DNA from: Alisma plantago-aquatica
Taxonomy: Eukaryota; Streptophyta; Magnoliopsida; Alismatales; Alismataceae
Assembly (NCBI GenBank): GCA_963693085.1
Contig: OY856410.1
Coordinates: 560,717,906-560,781,905 of the forward strand
Direction of reading: 5' to 3'
DNA: 64,000 nt
Shown here: in pieces, positions 1 to 10,629 of the stretch
Numbering within the stretch: the first letter of the stretch is position 1
Layout: each line of letters begins with the position of its first letter
Program-made: the position numbers and the translations under genes
Notes under the pieces: model-generated
The model's input: only the letters and a program-made list of their open reading frames with translations
The model's database searches: none
What the model was told of the DNA's origin: nothing

Positions 1-52
1 TTTGTTGTCACTGGACTTTCTTTATAAGTTATTTAAGCACAATAGTATTTCA

Positions 53-190
53 TGCTCACAAGAGATTGTTCCATTTGCCTTAGGTTACATGGGATATTTA
101 ATATAAGTTATACCTTATATAATTGTTAGGTCTGGACAAGTGGGTACAACAAGGTTTTCAAAAAGTTGCACAATGTAGGTTCCACTCTCA
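53..190. repeat. Orphan satellite monomer fragment and short inverted homology
   Basis: Positions 53-83 match, nearly base for base, the start of the ~170-bp monomer arrayed at 18519-19705 and 29286-30872 (it contains AGAGATTGTTCC followed by ATTTGCC). The rest of the monomer is absent. Positions 147-190 match 21655-21700 (and about 50010-50055) in reverse complement over roughly 44 bp. Both look like debris of the same repeat family that makes up the large duplication downstream. The match is short but specific. Confidence 0.6.
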
Positions 191-195
191 ACCAT

Positions 196-690
196 GAAAA
201 ATAGAGAATGGGGAAAGCAACTAAGAAGTACCAAAGTAGATATGTCAAGTCTAAACTAATATTTACCCTAGTCTAAATAATTACCAATCAAAATCAGTTC
301 AGAATAAGACTAAATTGAATTGATCTAGTAATAAAAACTCTAGGATCCAAAAGAAATATTGACTAAATAGTAAGCTTAAGAAATTTTCTTGTGTTCATCA
401 TCTAGTAAGAAATCTTGGAGACTAGTCATATACTAGGTGATTGTGTCGACCACATGATCTCTTATTTATACATGATTTAAACCATATTCTTCCACCTTAG
501 ACTTGAATCTTTTGATAGGATATATCCCATCGCTCCCCCTACAATCATACGTTCTAGAAGGGTCATCTAGACTATAGTTTGACATGAGGACCTATTATAG
601 GTGCAGACAAAAAGGAAATTTGTGGTCATTTTTTCCTAGTAAAGGATGAATAGGTGACACAATGACTGAGATAGAGTCAGTAAGGGTCAC
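196..690. other. Stretch without recognisable gene
   Basis: AT-rich DNA with no open frame of note. It lies just upstream of a Ty3-like coding remnant and could be its decayed upstream part, but no zinc knuckle or gag core was seen. Confidence 0.4.
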
Positions 691-1400
691 AACATCGACA
701 ATTCAGTAGTGGTGGAGGAAGAGAACGCGGTCAGGTGTCACGTGCAGGATCATCTGGGCAAGCTAGAAGAGGACAGGGGCGACAACATTCAACAACTCGA
801 TTCTTTGTTATGAGCCATCCCAAAGGATTAGTCAACCCTCTAATCATGAAAGGTTAGATGGAGTTATTTCATTCTTATTTGTCTTCTTCCTACTTTATAT
901 CTATCTTGGTTGACTTGGGTGTGACACACTCTTTTATCACTAGAGAAGTGATACCTAGCTATTCTTTCCTGTTAGTCATAGATCTAATTGTCTTCACTTA
1001 GAAACCCCTTTGGTTGGTTCCCTTGAGTTTGGGAGGTGTGTCCATCCCGTGTTCTTTCTTTCTCGAGACGTAGCATTGGAGTGGACCTTATACCACTTGA
1101 TATGCATGGAATGATGTGATCCTTGGAATGGATACTTTGTAGAAGTACCAAGTGGTCTTGGAATATAGTTCCAAGGTGGCTACATTCTTGGACGGTGATG
1201 TTTTTTCGGTCTTCCATGGAGATAGGAAGATCCTTCTGGCATGTTTGGTGTCAACAATTATAATGGAGAGGCTAATCAGGCATGGTTGTGAAGCGTTCTC
1301 GGCACATGTGGTGGATACTAAGGTGAGGAGTCCTAGTATGCCTATTCAAAAACAATTTGAACATGACAACTATCGAGACACTCATCAAAAAAATTAAAAA
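691..1400 (+). pseudogene. pol: Decayed Ty3/gypsy (chromovirus-like) gag end-protease-RT linker
   Basis: Read on the plus strand with several frame changes, this resembles the gag-pol junction of plant Ty3 chromoviruses. About 694-815 encodes a Gly/Arg/Gln-rich tail (GGGRERGQVSRAG, then RRGQGRQ). About 900-950 gives a protease-like LVDLGVTHSFI, where the family normally has D-[ST]-G-[AS]-[TS]-H-[ST]-F-I. About 1110-1135 gives DVILGMD, the conserved motif after protease. About 1152-1320 reads as the linker before RT, including GDRKIL and RHGCEAFSAHVVDT. Stops and frameshifts are frequent and RT itself is not visible. The aspartate is kept but the following residue is L, so the protease is dead. 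Assignment to Tekay/Del rather than another chromovirus lineage is inference. Confidence 0.65.
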
Positions 1401-3780
1401 AGGGAAAACACAAGTGACTCTCCTGCCTTTTCATTTTAAAGGTTGTTGGTTACTGTTGCTGGCATTGGTTGGGTAATAATTCAATTGTTTGGGGTCTTGA
1501 CTCACTAGAAGATTGTATCAGCACGTGTTGCATTTCAAGAGAATATGAAACTTATTACATAACCAAATAGTATTTTGGCTTCATCCGTATTTCTTGGAGT
1601 TTAATGAAAGTTATAAATTTTGTAAAGTGATCATATTTTTACTTGATATCAGCACCAACTATTCGATTATGCATCTGGGTAGAGGTGGGATATAAGGCCA
1701 CAACAGTGGTGATCCTTCACCAGTGTTGTAGGCATAGGAGGAGGAGATGATTGCATGCCAAGTGATGGTGCACTATAAAAATACAGGAGGAGGCATCGTC
1801 TTAGAGGTAGGAGGAACTACTCTATTTCTTTGTTCCCTTGTCACAACAGATCCGTGGAGGGGAAGAATGTGTCGGTTATATGTAGTTGAATGTTATGAAA
1901 GTACACAAGGGGCTTACCTAACTAGGTATTCATTCAAATACCATTTGATTTCCCACTATATCATGATAGGGAAATTCAATATGTTTATCTAATAACAATC
2001 TTATTTGAGGCTTAACTATAATTGATTAGAATAATGTATCAAATATGTGTAAGTTATATAATTTTACTATCATAATGGATTTCAGTTTAAGATTGGTTCT
2101 CTAGAACATACCTAAGAATAGATGAGGGAAAGGAACATTTAAAACCAAAATTTTGTATGAATTTGTCCAAAAGAAGCTATAATGACATTAAAGTACTACC
2201 TCACCTACAAGTCAAGGAATACTATATGCGAAAATATCAAAAGGGAAAGATGACTTCAAAATTTCCTTCCTAACACATAAATTTTCTTACATATCAAATT
2301 TAATGGTAATAGGATAGTAAATGGTCATCACATTGAAAATTCATAGGAAAAGGGGTAATATTTTAATTGGACCATATGAATATGCATTAAACATTTGAAA
2401 GTGGAGACGCTTCTGTATTATTTTGTCACTCTTGGGTTTTTCATTAATTTTATCAACACACCCTCCCCCTAGAATGTTTAATCCATATCAGATGAAACAT
2501 GGTTGTTTCCTATCTTTGGTAGGAGACCCCAAGACACACATATTAACTAGACTTCCCCATCAATTCTTTGGCTTCTCTCTACACTCAATATTTTCCCACA
2601 ATTTCTTCATGTTCCATACCCAATTCCATTTCCTTTGATCCCTTTTGGGGTGGAATTGTTAAAAATATATGTTTTTCCCAAATGAACCATCACATCTTGC
2701 GACCATATAGTTCAGGTGAAGCTTTCATACCCTTTAAACATAATTCACAATACTATTTAAATCCCTACCTACCCTTTTTTATTTATTTCATGCCTCCAAC
2801 TGGAGTCAATTGCATTCAAACCCCCTTACTTGTCACACCAATGAGCATATTTATTTTTGGCATCCTTCATCCACTGTGACTCCCTCACACCATCAGACCC
2901 AATTCATCCCACAATAATGCATTATACATCTTTTTCTTCTGACTTCTTTACTTGTGTTCTTCAGTGTTTCACCCAATAACCATCCCTTGACGTTGTTTCT
3001 TCCGTCCTCATGGAGGAGGTGCACTATCCAACCACCAACACCATAGGCTTTGTGTCAGAGGTCCCTGAAAACAACGCCGACTATCATCCATTGTGGGAGC
3101 CTATAAGGGGGAAGAATCCACTACAAGTTCTCATTTCTACCCCCTTGTTTCTCTTATTTCTTTATTATTCCTTTAGGGGTAGAATCATCATTTCACTCAT
3201 TTTGATTTACATATCCACTTTGTTTTTTATATGTATCTTTGGTTGTTATGACATGCCACACTTTCTTATCTTGAAATCATGTGTCAGTATTTTAGTCATT
3301 TATGTACATTTTTCTTTTTCATAAGTTAATAAATGAATGGAAAGTACATAGGAATAACTTTCATCCTATACATTAACTAGTGAATGAAATGAAAGATAAA
3401 GATATCTAACAAGTATATGAAAGGAAACATCTAAGCTAATTAATTATCATTGTATTTTGGTACTTTTCTCCAAATTACAGTTCCTTTTACCTATAAAATA
3501 CATGAAACATTAGATGAACACACGAGGTGTTTTGTGTGTGATTATAAAGGGTAAATGCATGTATATACATTCTTGTATAATTGAATAGTTTGATAAAAGA
3601 AAAGAAAAGTAAAAGAAAACATTACTTCAGAATAAAATAGGGAAACATGTCATTTTAGTCATATATTAGTGAGGTTGCATGACTATGGTGGACTAGCACA
3701 TAACATGTATTCTTATATATGTTCCCAATGTATTGTGATCTCTAGAAATGTCCCCTTATTCCAAGAACTCTATCATATTG
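1401..3780. other. Non-coding, no gene recognised
   Basis: About 2.4 kb of AT-rich sequence. Short open frames at 1747-1992, 2423-2879 and 3010-3324 have no recognisable domain and no paralogue in the window. They could belong to the LTR or 3' end of the preceding Ty3 remnant, but no LTR pair or primer site was found. Confidence 0.4.
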
Positions 3781-3784
3781 ACTT

Positions 3785-5014
3785 CGGATGGGATTGTAGT
3801 TGATCTTTGTAGCTCCAGTTGTTGTTGTTGAATCTTGACATGTTATTGTTCATGGGATGGTTTCCCATTTGTTTTTGTTGGTTCTGACCTTGTTGATAAT
3901 GTGGGTTTTCAGCATTTCTAGTGGATGACCACTCCATCCTGGGTTGTAAGTGTTAGAGTAGGGGTTATAGGATTTCTTATTCTAAAAGCTCCCTAGTACA
4001 CTAGCTTGTTCTGGAATCTGTTCAACACTCATGTACCGAGAAAAGCAAGAATAAGAGTTATGCCCTACCACTCCACATGCATCACTAACTTGTTTGGCTT
4101 CTTGGACTGGATGGTACTTAGCTTTTCAAATTTTTATGAAAGATCTTCAAGCTTGACTACAATAAGATCAACTGCATCCACACTATGCTTTTTGCCTACC
4201 TTGTCAATAGAACAACTAGATGAAGAAGGTTGGTTGGTCCTGTCTGATCTCCATTCGCAATGGTTGAGATCCATGTCTGCAATAATATCATATGCCTCCC
4301 TACAAGTCTTGTTCATCAATGCTCCATTTGTAGAAACATCCACACTCATATGGGTATTGTAGAATAACCATTGTTAAATGTTTGCAATAGAAGCCAGTTG
4401 GTCAAACTATGGTGAGGGAAAATATGTTGAAGGTTTGTAAACCTCTCCCACATATCATACAACATTTCACATTTTTGTTGTTTGAAATTGGTGAGCTAGC
4501 TCCTTAGTTGTGAGGTCTTTCTAGGTGGGAAGTACTTAACAAGAGAAACATTCAATAGATCATCCCAACTTTTGATGAACCTCTTGGGTAGAGAAGAAAT
4601 CCTTGACTTTACTCTATCCTTGAAGGTAAAAGGAAATGATAGTAAATGTACTCCATCAGTAGAGATGTTGTTTTATCTTGAAGGTGTTAATGTACTATAG
4701 AAACTTGACTATGTTAAGATTCAGATATTCAATAAGAGTTCATCCAAACCTATTCTGATGGATCATCTTCATAGTGGTGAGGCTAATAGAGAAGTTATTA
4801 GCTTCTAAAATTGGATGTCAATAGCTCCACATATGTTCATGGTACCATGCACATCAAAGTATTTTAATGGCTGATTGTATTTAATGATTGACTCTTGGTG
4901 ATTGTTTGAAGATGGTGGTGAAGTTGAAGGTGTTGAATGGGGTACTGAGGATTGCGAATCCTCCAAATTTGAAGAGTTTTCACTCCTCCTTTCTCTTCTA
5001 TGGCTACTAAACAT
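3785..5014 (-). pseudogene. gag: Decayed Athila/Tat-like gag
   Basis: The minus strand reads as a degraded gag of the Athila/Tat branch of Ty3 elements. At about 4134-4349 there is TNGALMNKTCREAYDIIADM, corresponding to the family segment (GG-x-L-x-K-T-x-EA-x-x-x-I-x-x-M) after the gag core. At about 3800-3970 there is an Asn/Gln/Pro-rich stretch including TYNPGWS, typical of the tail of these proteins. The N-terminal part (4805-5014) is Ser-rich and not diagnostic. Several stops and frame breaks separate the pieces and no pol follows to the left. It lies downstream, in minus-strand sense, of a primer-site-like sequence at 5821-5841 and an LTR-like block beyond it, which is the right order for one element. 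Confidence 0.65.
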
Positions 5015-5019
5015 GCCTA

Positions 5020-5560
5020 AGAACGCGGTCCAAAAGATCGTTGTATCGAGTAGTTGGATCGTAGTCTCTTACTATAAAAATGGCTGCATGATCCTGTTAT
5101 TCGGAGGTTCGAATCCTTCCGTCCCAGGTTGATTCCAATAATATCTAAGGATTGGATCACATTGTACTCAACATAACATTTCAATTAAATAAAATGTTTA
5201 AAGAAAAGAACCTCTTTCGTTCTGAACTTTTATGATTCTTCTAAAAAGAAAAATCTTATTTTTTGTTCGTTTGGTTTATCATAAATAAAGGTAATCCAGT
5301 GTCAAATGTGTAAGAAATAGATAGAAATGGTTTTTTATATGGACAGGTGTGCGTTAATAGTTTCATTTCACTCCCAAAATGGGATATTTTTCCTTTTTTC
5401 AATATTTTCAATATTAATATATATATAAATATTGAAATATATAAATAAAGATATATATATACGTATGTTTTACTCCTATTTCTATTTGAGTTAGTTACTT
5501 AGGGACACTTTATGTTTCATATCTATCATACAAAATATTTGAATTATTAGATAATCATGA
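5020..5560 (+). other. Probable plastid-derived insertion with trnQ-like 3' half
   Basis: Positions 5096-5127 carry GGAGGTTCGAATCCTTCC followed by GTCCCAGG. This is a canonical tRNA T-arm (stem, TTCGAAT loop) plus acceptor strand. From memory it equals the 3' half of chloroplast trnQ-UUG, including the preceding TATTCGG. The 5' half (D-arm and anticodon arm) is not recognisable, so no functional tRNA is called. The AT-rich sequence that follows, with poly-A/T runs and a TATATA tract at about 5410-5465, has the look of a plastid intergenic spacer. The stretch sits between the gag remnant and primer site of the Athila/Tat-like element, so I infer a nuclear plastid DNA insertion. Only the T-arm half is well supported. 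Confidence 0.45.
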
Positions 5561-5820
5561 TCATGATGCATTTTGAGTCAAAATGCAAAAAAAAAAGGGC
5601 AAACCTCCATAACACCTAAAACACCTAAAGAAACTAAAGGTTGATTTATGGATATAGAAAGGTAGAAGGTTCAAGTCCCCTATTGAATGCCACATCCAAC
5701 CTATAAAAGTAAGAATTAAATGATAAACACAAAAAACAAGTATCACAAGATGACTAGTGAAAAAATGTGAGATAATCTCAAATACTAATCAACACATATT
5801 ACTCTAACTAAAAGTATTGT

Positions 5821-5841
5821 ATCTCTCCAGTAATGACACCA
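5821..5841 (-). promoter_or_regulatory. Decayed primer binding site
   Basis: The minus strand reads TGGTGTCATTACTGGAGAGA, the usual Athila/Tat primer site (TGGCGCCGTTGCCGGGGA) with mostly C-to-T or G-to-A changes. It lies between an LTR-like block on the right and gag on the left, as expected for a minus-strand element. Confidence 0.55.
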
Positions 5842-5848
5842 AAAACAT

Positions 5849-6880
5849 GTTGGTTATTATAACGAATGATTTTCAATATATAATTCTCCCAATTTGTTTC
5901 TCCATCACAAATATAGGAGACCCAGTTTAGTCAAGGTCAAACCATAGGGAACTAGGCTAATTAGGCACAAGAATGTTAAAATCCAACAATCAAGATCATT
6001 TACTCAACTTAGATTGATTAGATCAAACTAGTACAAAAGAAAGAGAAAATAAGTATATACAAGCCTCTAAAAGGATTATTATAAACCATATTTAATGAGT
6101 CTTAAAAGAAAATTTTAGTACCATATCATCACTTGATGAAATAATGAAATCTGACATATTACTCAAGCATACAAGGAGGTTTGTGTCTCATACACCTCCC
6201 ATTGATTTGACATAGTTATAACTCCACACACTCCCGTGCATATGTTTCATTTAGAAATACAAACCTTTTTTTCTCAACACTTCCTTAACCACTTCTATGG
6301 TCAATGATGTGTTTCCAAGATTACATCTCCATACTTCTAAATATATCTTCCCAGGTTATATAAGAAGCATGAAATAAGCAAACTAGATGTCCATTCAAGC
6401 AAGAAAGTAATTTAAGGCATTGATGCAATCTTAGATAGGAAACTAGTATTAAGCAAGAAATTTGAGTTCATACAAGCTAATGACGTGGGAGTTACTTTGT
6501 CATGGCAAAGAAAGGGGTTCTACTCACTCATGGTGGTAAAGCACAAGTATAAGTAGAGAATTATGAAGCTAAACATGATTACAAAAGAGAAAGAACTAAG
6601 AAATCTATGTTAGAAGAGAAATAGAGTAAGAACTTTGTATGGAAGATGAGTTCTCATCCTTGCTATTGCTTCTACTCAAGAAACCATCTCTCTCAAGGGG
6701 TTGGAATGGAGAATGGATGTTCTTGCTAGTCGGTGAAGGGATATGGAGTAGGATAAGAGGTTCTCTCTCAACAAACCACCTTGTCATCTCCAAAATGACC
6801 CTTCTTCTTATCTGGTTGAAAGTGGTTTCAAATGATGAGTGATAAAAGTCCCATAAGTGTAATTTCATATTTCAAAATGA
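5849..6880 (-). mobile_element. LTR-like block of minus-strand Athila/Tat-like element (5' LTR)
   Basis: Starts with TGTTGG next to the primer-site-like sequence. Around 5930-5957 it holds, on the minus strand, CCTATGGTTTGACCTTGAC, equivalent in position and style to the CCTTGGGATTCAATCCTC stretch in the LTRs of the Athila/Tat element at 31517-48702. The outer boundary is uncertain because no second LTR or target duplication was found. The open frames at 6605-6868 look incidental. Confidence 0.45.
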
Positions 6881-7253
6881 GGGATGGTTTCTCTCAAAAC
6901 TGTATAGAAATCACCAGTGAGATGACGTGTTGTTATCAATAACTAAAGGTGAATATGCCTTGTGCAAGGGATGCATGCATGTCAGTTCGCTGACACTTCG
7001 TGTTGCTATAAGTTGAGGAAATCTGGACATGCTTGGCTTTGTATAGAAATCATCAAAGATCTACCAAGAAACCATGACTTGCATTTTTAGAGGGAGTATC
7101 CTAAGTTTGATAAAACTCTATATATGTGAGCTTCTCGAAACAAGAGAATGTTCACAACCATAAATAGGAATGTAATAAAATATATGAATATAAGTTATAC
7201 CTAAAACTATCATCATATACCTTGCTAACCCGTGACCAGTTATATACCCACAC
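6881..7253. other. Left flank of the gag-only element; no gene recognised
   Basis: Continues directly, across the target duplication, with the copia integrase remnant right of 13497. After removal of the insertion no convincing integrase C-terminus or RT can be read here, so the copia copy is truncated or too decayed. Confidence 0.4.
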
Positions 7254-7258
7254 ATTAA
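7254..7258. repeat. Target site duplication, left copy (ATTAA)
   Basis: Directly precedes the LTR TG and is identical to 13498-13502. Confidence 0.88.
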
Positions 7259-8020
7259 TGAAAAACACTAGAGGGGGGGTGAATAGAGTTTTTTAAATAA
7301 TTTTAACAATTTATTAAACTCAAACAACCACAATTGAAAATTGGACAAGGAGACAAGGATTTAGAGTGGTTCCTACCTTAGCAAATACTAAGGTAGTCAG
7401 TCCACTACCCGGTTGCTTACCCAACCGGGATTTGGAAAGAATTTAATTTTATTACCTCGCAAGGACTTTACATAAAATTACAATTCTCTCCCTAAACCCT
7501 TCAAGCAGCCTTCACCTAGAAGTAATCGCACCAACCTTGAAGCATCCTTCACCTAGAAGTAATTGCACCAACCTTGAAGCAGCCTTCCTCCTGAAGTAGC
7601 TTCCCGTTGCAATAGCCTTCTTGAAGTAGCTTCCCGTTGCGATAGCCTTCTTGAAGTAGCTTGAAGTCCACCTTCTCCTCCGAGAAGAACCTTCTCCAAT
7701 CCGCAGCCTCCAACCCTAGGAGTAGCAAGGAGAATACAAAGAATAAAAGGAACAAGAAGGAAAATAGAAATTACAACTTATCCTTTGAAGCACAAGGCTT
7801 TATTTGCCTATATCAAGCATATTGATCTCCTAACCAATGAGTGTAGAAGTGTAAGTGCTGTGGAAAGGAGATGCTAGCCTATAGGACACGAAATAGGAGC
7901 AATGGGAATGAATAGCCAATGTTGGAATTGCTCTATTGCTCAAAACAGATTGCCAATGAGTATTCAATCTCAAGTATAGCACAAGTGTAGCTTAGGTGTA
8001 TTTTAGTGTCCTAAGGCTTG

Positions 8021-8033
8021 TCCTATTTATAGG
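8021..8033 (-). promoter_or_regulatory. LTR TATA box (3' LTR)
   Basis: Minus strand CCTATAAATAGGA, about 680 bp into the LTR in element sense and just downstream of the palindrome cluster. Confidence 0.65.
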
Positions 8034-8167
8034 AATGACCTACAAGTGCTTAAGGACGTTCTAGACACTTTCTAGGGGGTTCTAAGTGCTTAACTAGCCG
8101 TTAGGTACAAGTTAGTTGCTTTAACAACGGCTAGTTAATTAATTCTGCAGTTGCTGTCAGAGTCCAT

Positions 8168-8366
8168 CTCGGTCGAGGAATTGTCGACCGAGACACCTAC
8201 TCAGTCGAAGTTTTGTCGACCGACAGGCTCTCTGGATCAAGTGTTAGCAACGTTCATCTCCAACTACCAACTACTTTCTCAGCTGTGTCTAACGACTACT
8301 TGGGTCATTCTCAGTCGAGAAGTTTGTCGACCGAGAGTGTCTCGGTCGAGGAGTTTGTCGACCGAG
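8168..8366 (-). repeat. Four CGG...CCG palindromes in LTR U3 (3' LTR copy)
   Basis: Four hairpin-capable sites of about 25-28 bp, each CTCGGTCGA-spacer-TCGACCGAG or close to it, at 8168-8192, about 8200-8225, 8309-8336 and 8340-8366. They lie upstream of the TATA box in element sense. The second and third carry a G-to-A change (CTCAGTCGA), consistent with CpG decay. Confidence 0.8.
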
Positions 8367-8708
8367 ATTGACCCTGTTTCAATATTTCAAATAAAGACAT
8401 TAAGTGTGTGTATGAGTGTGCATATGTGACACTATTGAAGGGAATGACCTATCTAAATGTGGTGTTTAGCTAGGGAAGATCTAACACTTGATTTACTTGA
8501 AGTCTAAGTACTTGTACATTATATATTTGTACAAGTTTACAATTGATTACATTTCATGATATTTACAATCATTCAAGCATATAGATTCCCTACTACTTTG
8601 TCATTCACCTTATTCCTGCAACACTCAAGTAGCACGTTAGATCGACAAGAATGAAATGTTTGTCATCATCGAAACATAGGGATTATGCTAATGTCAATTT
8701 AGCCAACA

Positions 8709-8722
8709 ATATCCCCCTTTTT
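8709..8722 (-). promoter_or_regulatory. Polypurine tract
   Basis: Minus strand AAAAAGGGGGATAT directly abuts the TGTTGG start of the 3' LTR, the expected place for plus-strand priming. Confidence 0.75.
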
Positions 8723-8871
8723 GAAGATGACAAACATTTCCTAAATATAAAATAAGGAAATATAAATCATGTGAGTTTCATACCTGAAGATTACCTTTTA
8801 TAGCCATTCTTGTTTTGCAAGTGGATGCTGGCCGACATATTATGAAACTCATATTTTATGTTTTATATTAT

Positions 8872-9382
8872 TTCTCCCCCTTTGTCATTTCAAAAAGATA
8901 TCCAATATAATAGATTTTATTTCTCCCCCTTAATTTTATGCTATGCTCCCACTTAAAGAGATATTCAATTAAAAACAAGGGATTAAAGCAAAGCAATTAT
9001 TGTTAAATTTAGACACAATTTATTTCTCACTCATTTGCAAAGGATGTTAAGCCTTGAAATGATATGAGTTCCTTTTAGGTTCATGGCATTTGTGTATTGA
9101 TTTCTTATCCATTTTACAAGGGATGTTAAGCCCTAAAAATGATGTGAGAATCCTTTTAAGCTTATAGTAGATTACATGAAAAATTATCTCTAACCAAATG
9201 CACGGGATGTTAAGCCCAGATTTGTTTAGAGAGTTCCATTAAGAACATAATACATATCACATTCATGGTTTATTTTTATCTTAAAAATACTAAGGTCATA
9301 ACCAGCTTTGAGTTTATGTTTGCAAAGTTTTGTAAGTTTCTTGATCTTATAATCAAAAATAGTTTTTGTGAGCTCCCCCTTA
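8872..9382 (-). repeat. Repeated polypurine-tract-like motifs
   Basis: Minus-strand AAGGGGGAG occurs at about 8874-8884, 8922-8931 and 9372-9381, a weaker version at 8945-8951, in addition to the terminal tract at 8709-8722. Clusters of extra polypurine motifs before the 3' LTR are a published hallmark of Sireviruses. Confidence 0.65.
9042..9216 (-). repeat. Three imperfect ~80-bp repeats
   Basis: The plus-strand word GGATGTTAAGCC recurs at 9042, 9121 and 9205 with loosely similar sequence between. It lies in the non-coding interior between gag and the 3' LTR. Confidence 0.5.
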
Positions 9383-10142
9383 ATTTTATAATTAAGACAA
9401 TTTAGGGATTCTAAGGTCACAAATGATTTTTAAGATTTTGACCTTTTATTAGAGCTTTGTGATTTGCAATATGATGAACACATTTTGAATCAAGATACTA
9501 AGGTTAAGTTCAATAAAATGATGTCCAAATAAGCATTTTGTCAATGCTTATTTTAGGTCGTCCTTGACTACGACCATAGCGCCCCTTGGTCAAATTTTAT
9601 TTCAACCAAGAGGCAAAAATTGCAGATTTCCAATTTAAGCACTCATATGTGAAGTACTTGATTAGATATCAATTTTGAAGCATGTTTAGTGATACTCAAT
9701 ATGAAAACATCCTCTTTTAAAGATGCCAATTGAGAAATTTTTATTTTATGTGTTGCAGGCATTTCTAAGAGACATATCATCATTGAATTATTTTGCTTGC
9801 CTATGTATCATCAAGGATCCATGCATACAATTATCATTATCTATTTGTGCGAACACAGCATCATCATGATGAAAATGATAATTCCATGATTGTAATCACA
9901 TGATTTCTATATGGGTAGACCAGAAAATACTTTAGGAAAAAATCATGTAAATAATGACAAAACAGGAATTTCCTTTTTATTAAGCTAAGCATAATTTCAG
10001 TTTTAACTTAAATCAAACCAAATTAATCTCATATAAGTTTTCCGGGATGATTTCCAAAATATATAGTCACAAATAGATAGCAATTTGATCAATTACAAAA
10101 AGAATTCAGCAATTTTACAGCAGACTGGAAATCAGTGACATG

Positions 10143-10197
10143 CTCGGTCGACAATTTTTCGACCGAATGTTCACTCGGTCGACAGATTCTCGACCGA
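10143..10197 (-). repeat. Two CGG...CCG palindromes inside the element body
   Basis: CTCGGTCGA-spacer-TCGACCGA at 10143-10166 and 10173-10197, of the same type as the LTR palindromes but placed about 150 bp downstream of the gag stop. Confidence 0.75.
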
Positions 10198-10342
10198 CCA
10201 AGTTTCTGGAATATGTTTAGAACTGTTAATCGATTTCAAGTAAAAAGAGATTATGCAAATTAGAGCTTGATTGTGTTGAGATAAGACATTATGATATCAA
10301 GAATTAGTTTAGGTCAAATCTCAACTAGTTAATTTTAAGCTA

Positions 10343-10629
10343 CTAAGTTTTAGGAATCCAAGCTAACTCCTCATTCTTTTTCTTATATGGGCATGAAAAT
10401 GAATAATGTCCAAGACGCATGCAATAATGACAACTAATAGAGTCAACTTCATTTCTCTTTCTAGGAATTGTGTTCCTAGGTACAAACATAATCTTAGTCT
10501 TGGATGCTTTAACTCTTTTGGGTTTATTTCTCCTTGGATCATATCCTAATCCTCTTCTTCCATTATAACTAGAGGAAATTTTCAAAATATTTTCAAGCAT
10601 GTCATTTCCTCTTAACTCATTTACATTTC
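10343..10629 (-). pseudogene. gag: Frameshifted C-terminal part of Sirevirus-like gag
   Basis: Continues the gag of 10621-11997 in a different frame. The gag frame ends at a TAA at 10621-10623, and the other frame is open through the same point (RNVNELRGNDMLENILK) to the stop at 10343. It carries GLGYDPRRNKPK, typical of Sirevirus gag tails. A second zinc knuckle reads CHYCMRLGHYSFSC (CX2CX4HX4C). It ends at AWIPKT. In autonomous relatives the frame would continue into protease and integrase; here it stops. A small indel near 10625 is the simplest explanation, though programmed frameshifting cannot be excluded from one copy. Confidence 0.75.

Larger units (their letters stand above)
7259..8708 (-). 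repeat. 3' LTR of the gag-only element
   Basis: 1,450 bp, in minus-strand sense running from TGTTGGCTAAATTG at 8708 to ...TTTTTCA at 7259. Differences from the other LTR are scattered and mostly transitions, several at CG sites (for example CTCAGTCGA here against CTCGGTCGA there at two palindromes). Confidence 0.9.

Noticed and set aside
5096..5127. Functional tRNA gene
   Set aside because: Only the T-arm and 3' acceptor strand can be formed; D-arm, anticodon arm and 5' acceptor strand are missing.
6960..7110. Copia RNase H/RT remnant left of the gag-only element
   Set aside because: Weak resemblance in broken frames only; could not align any diagnostic motif.
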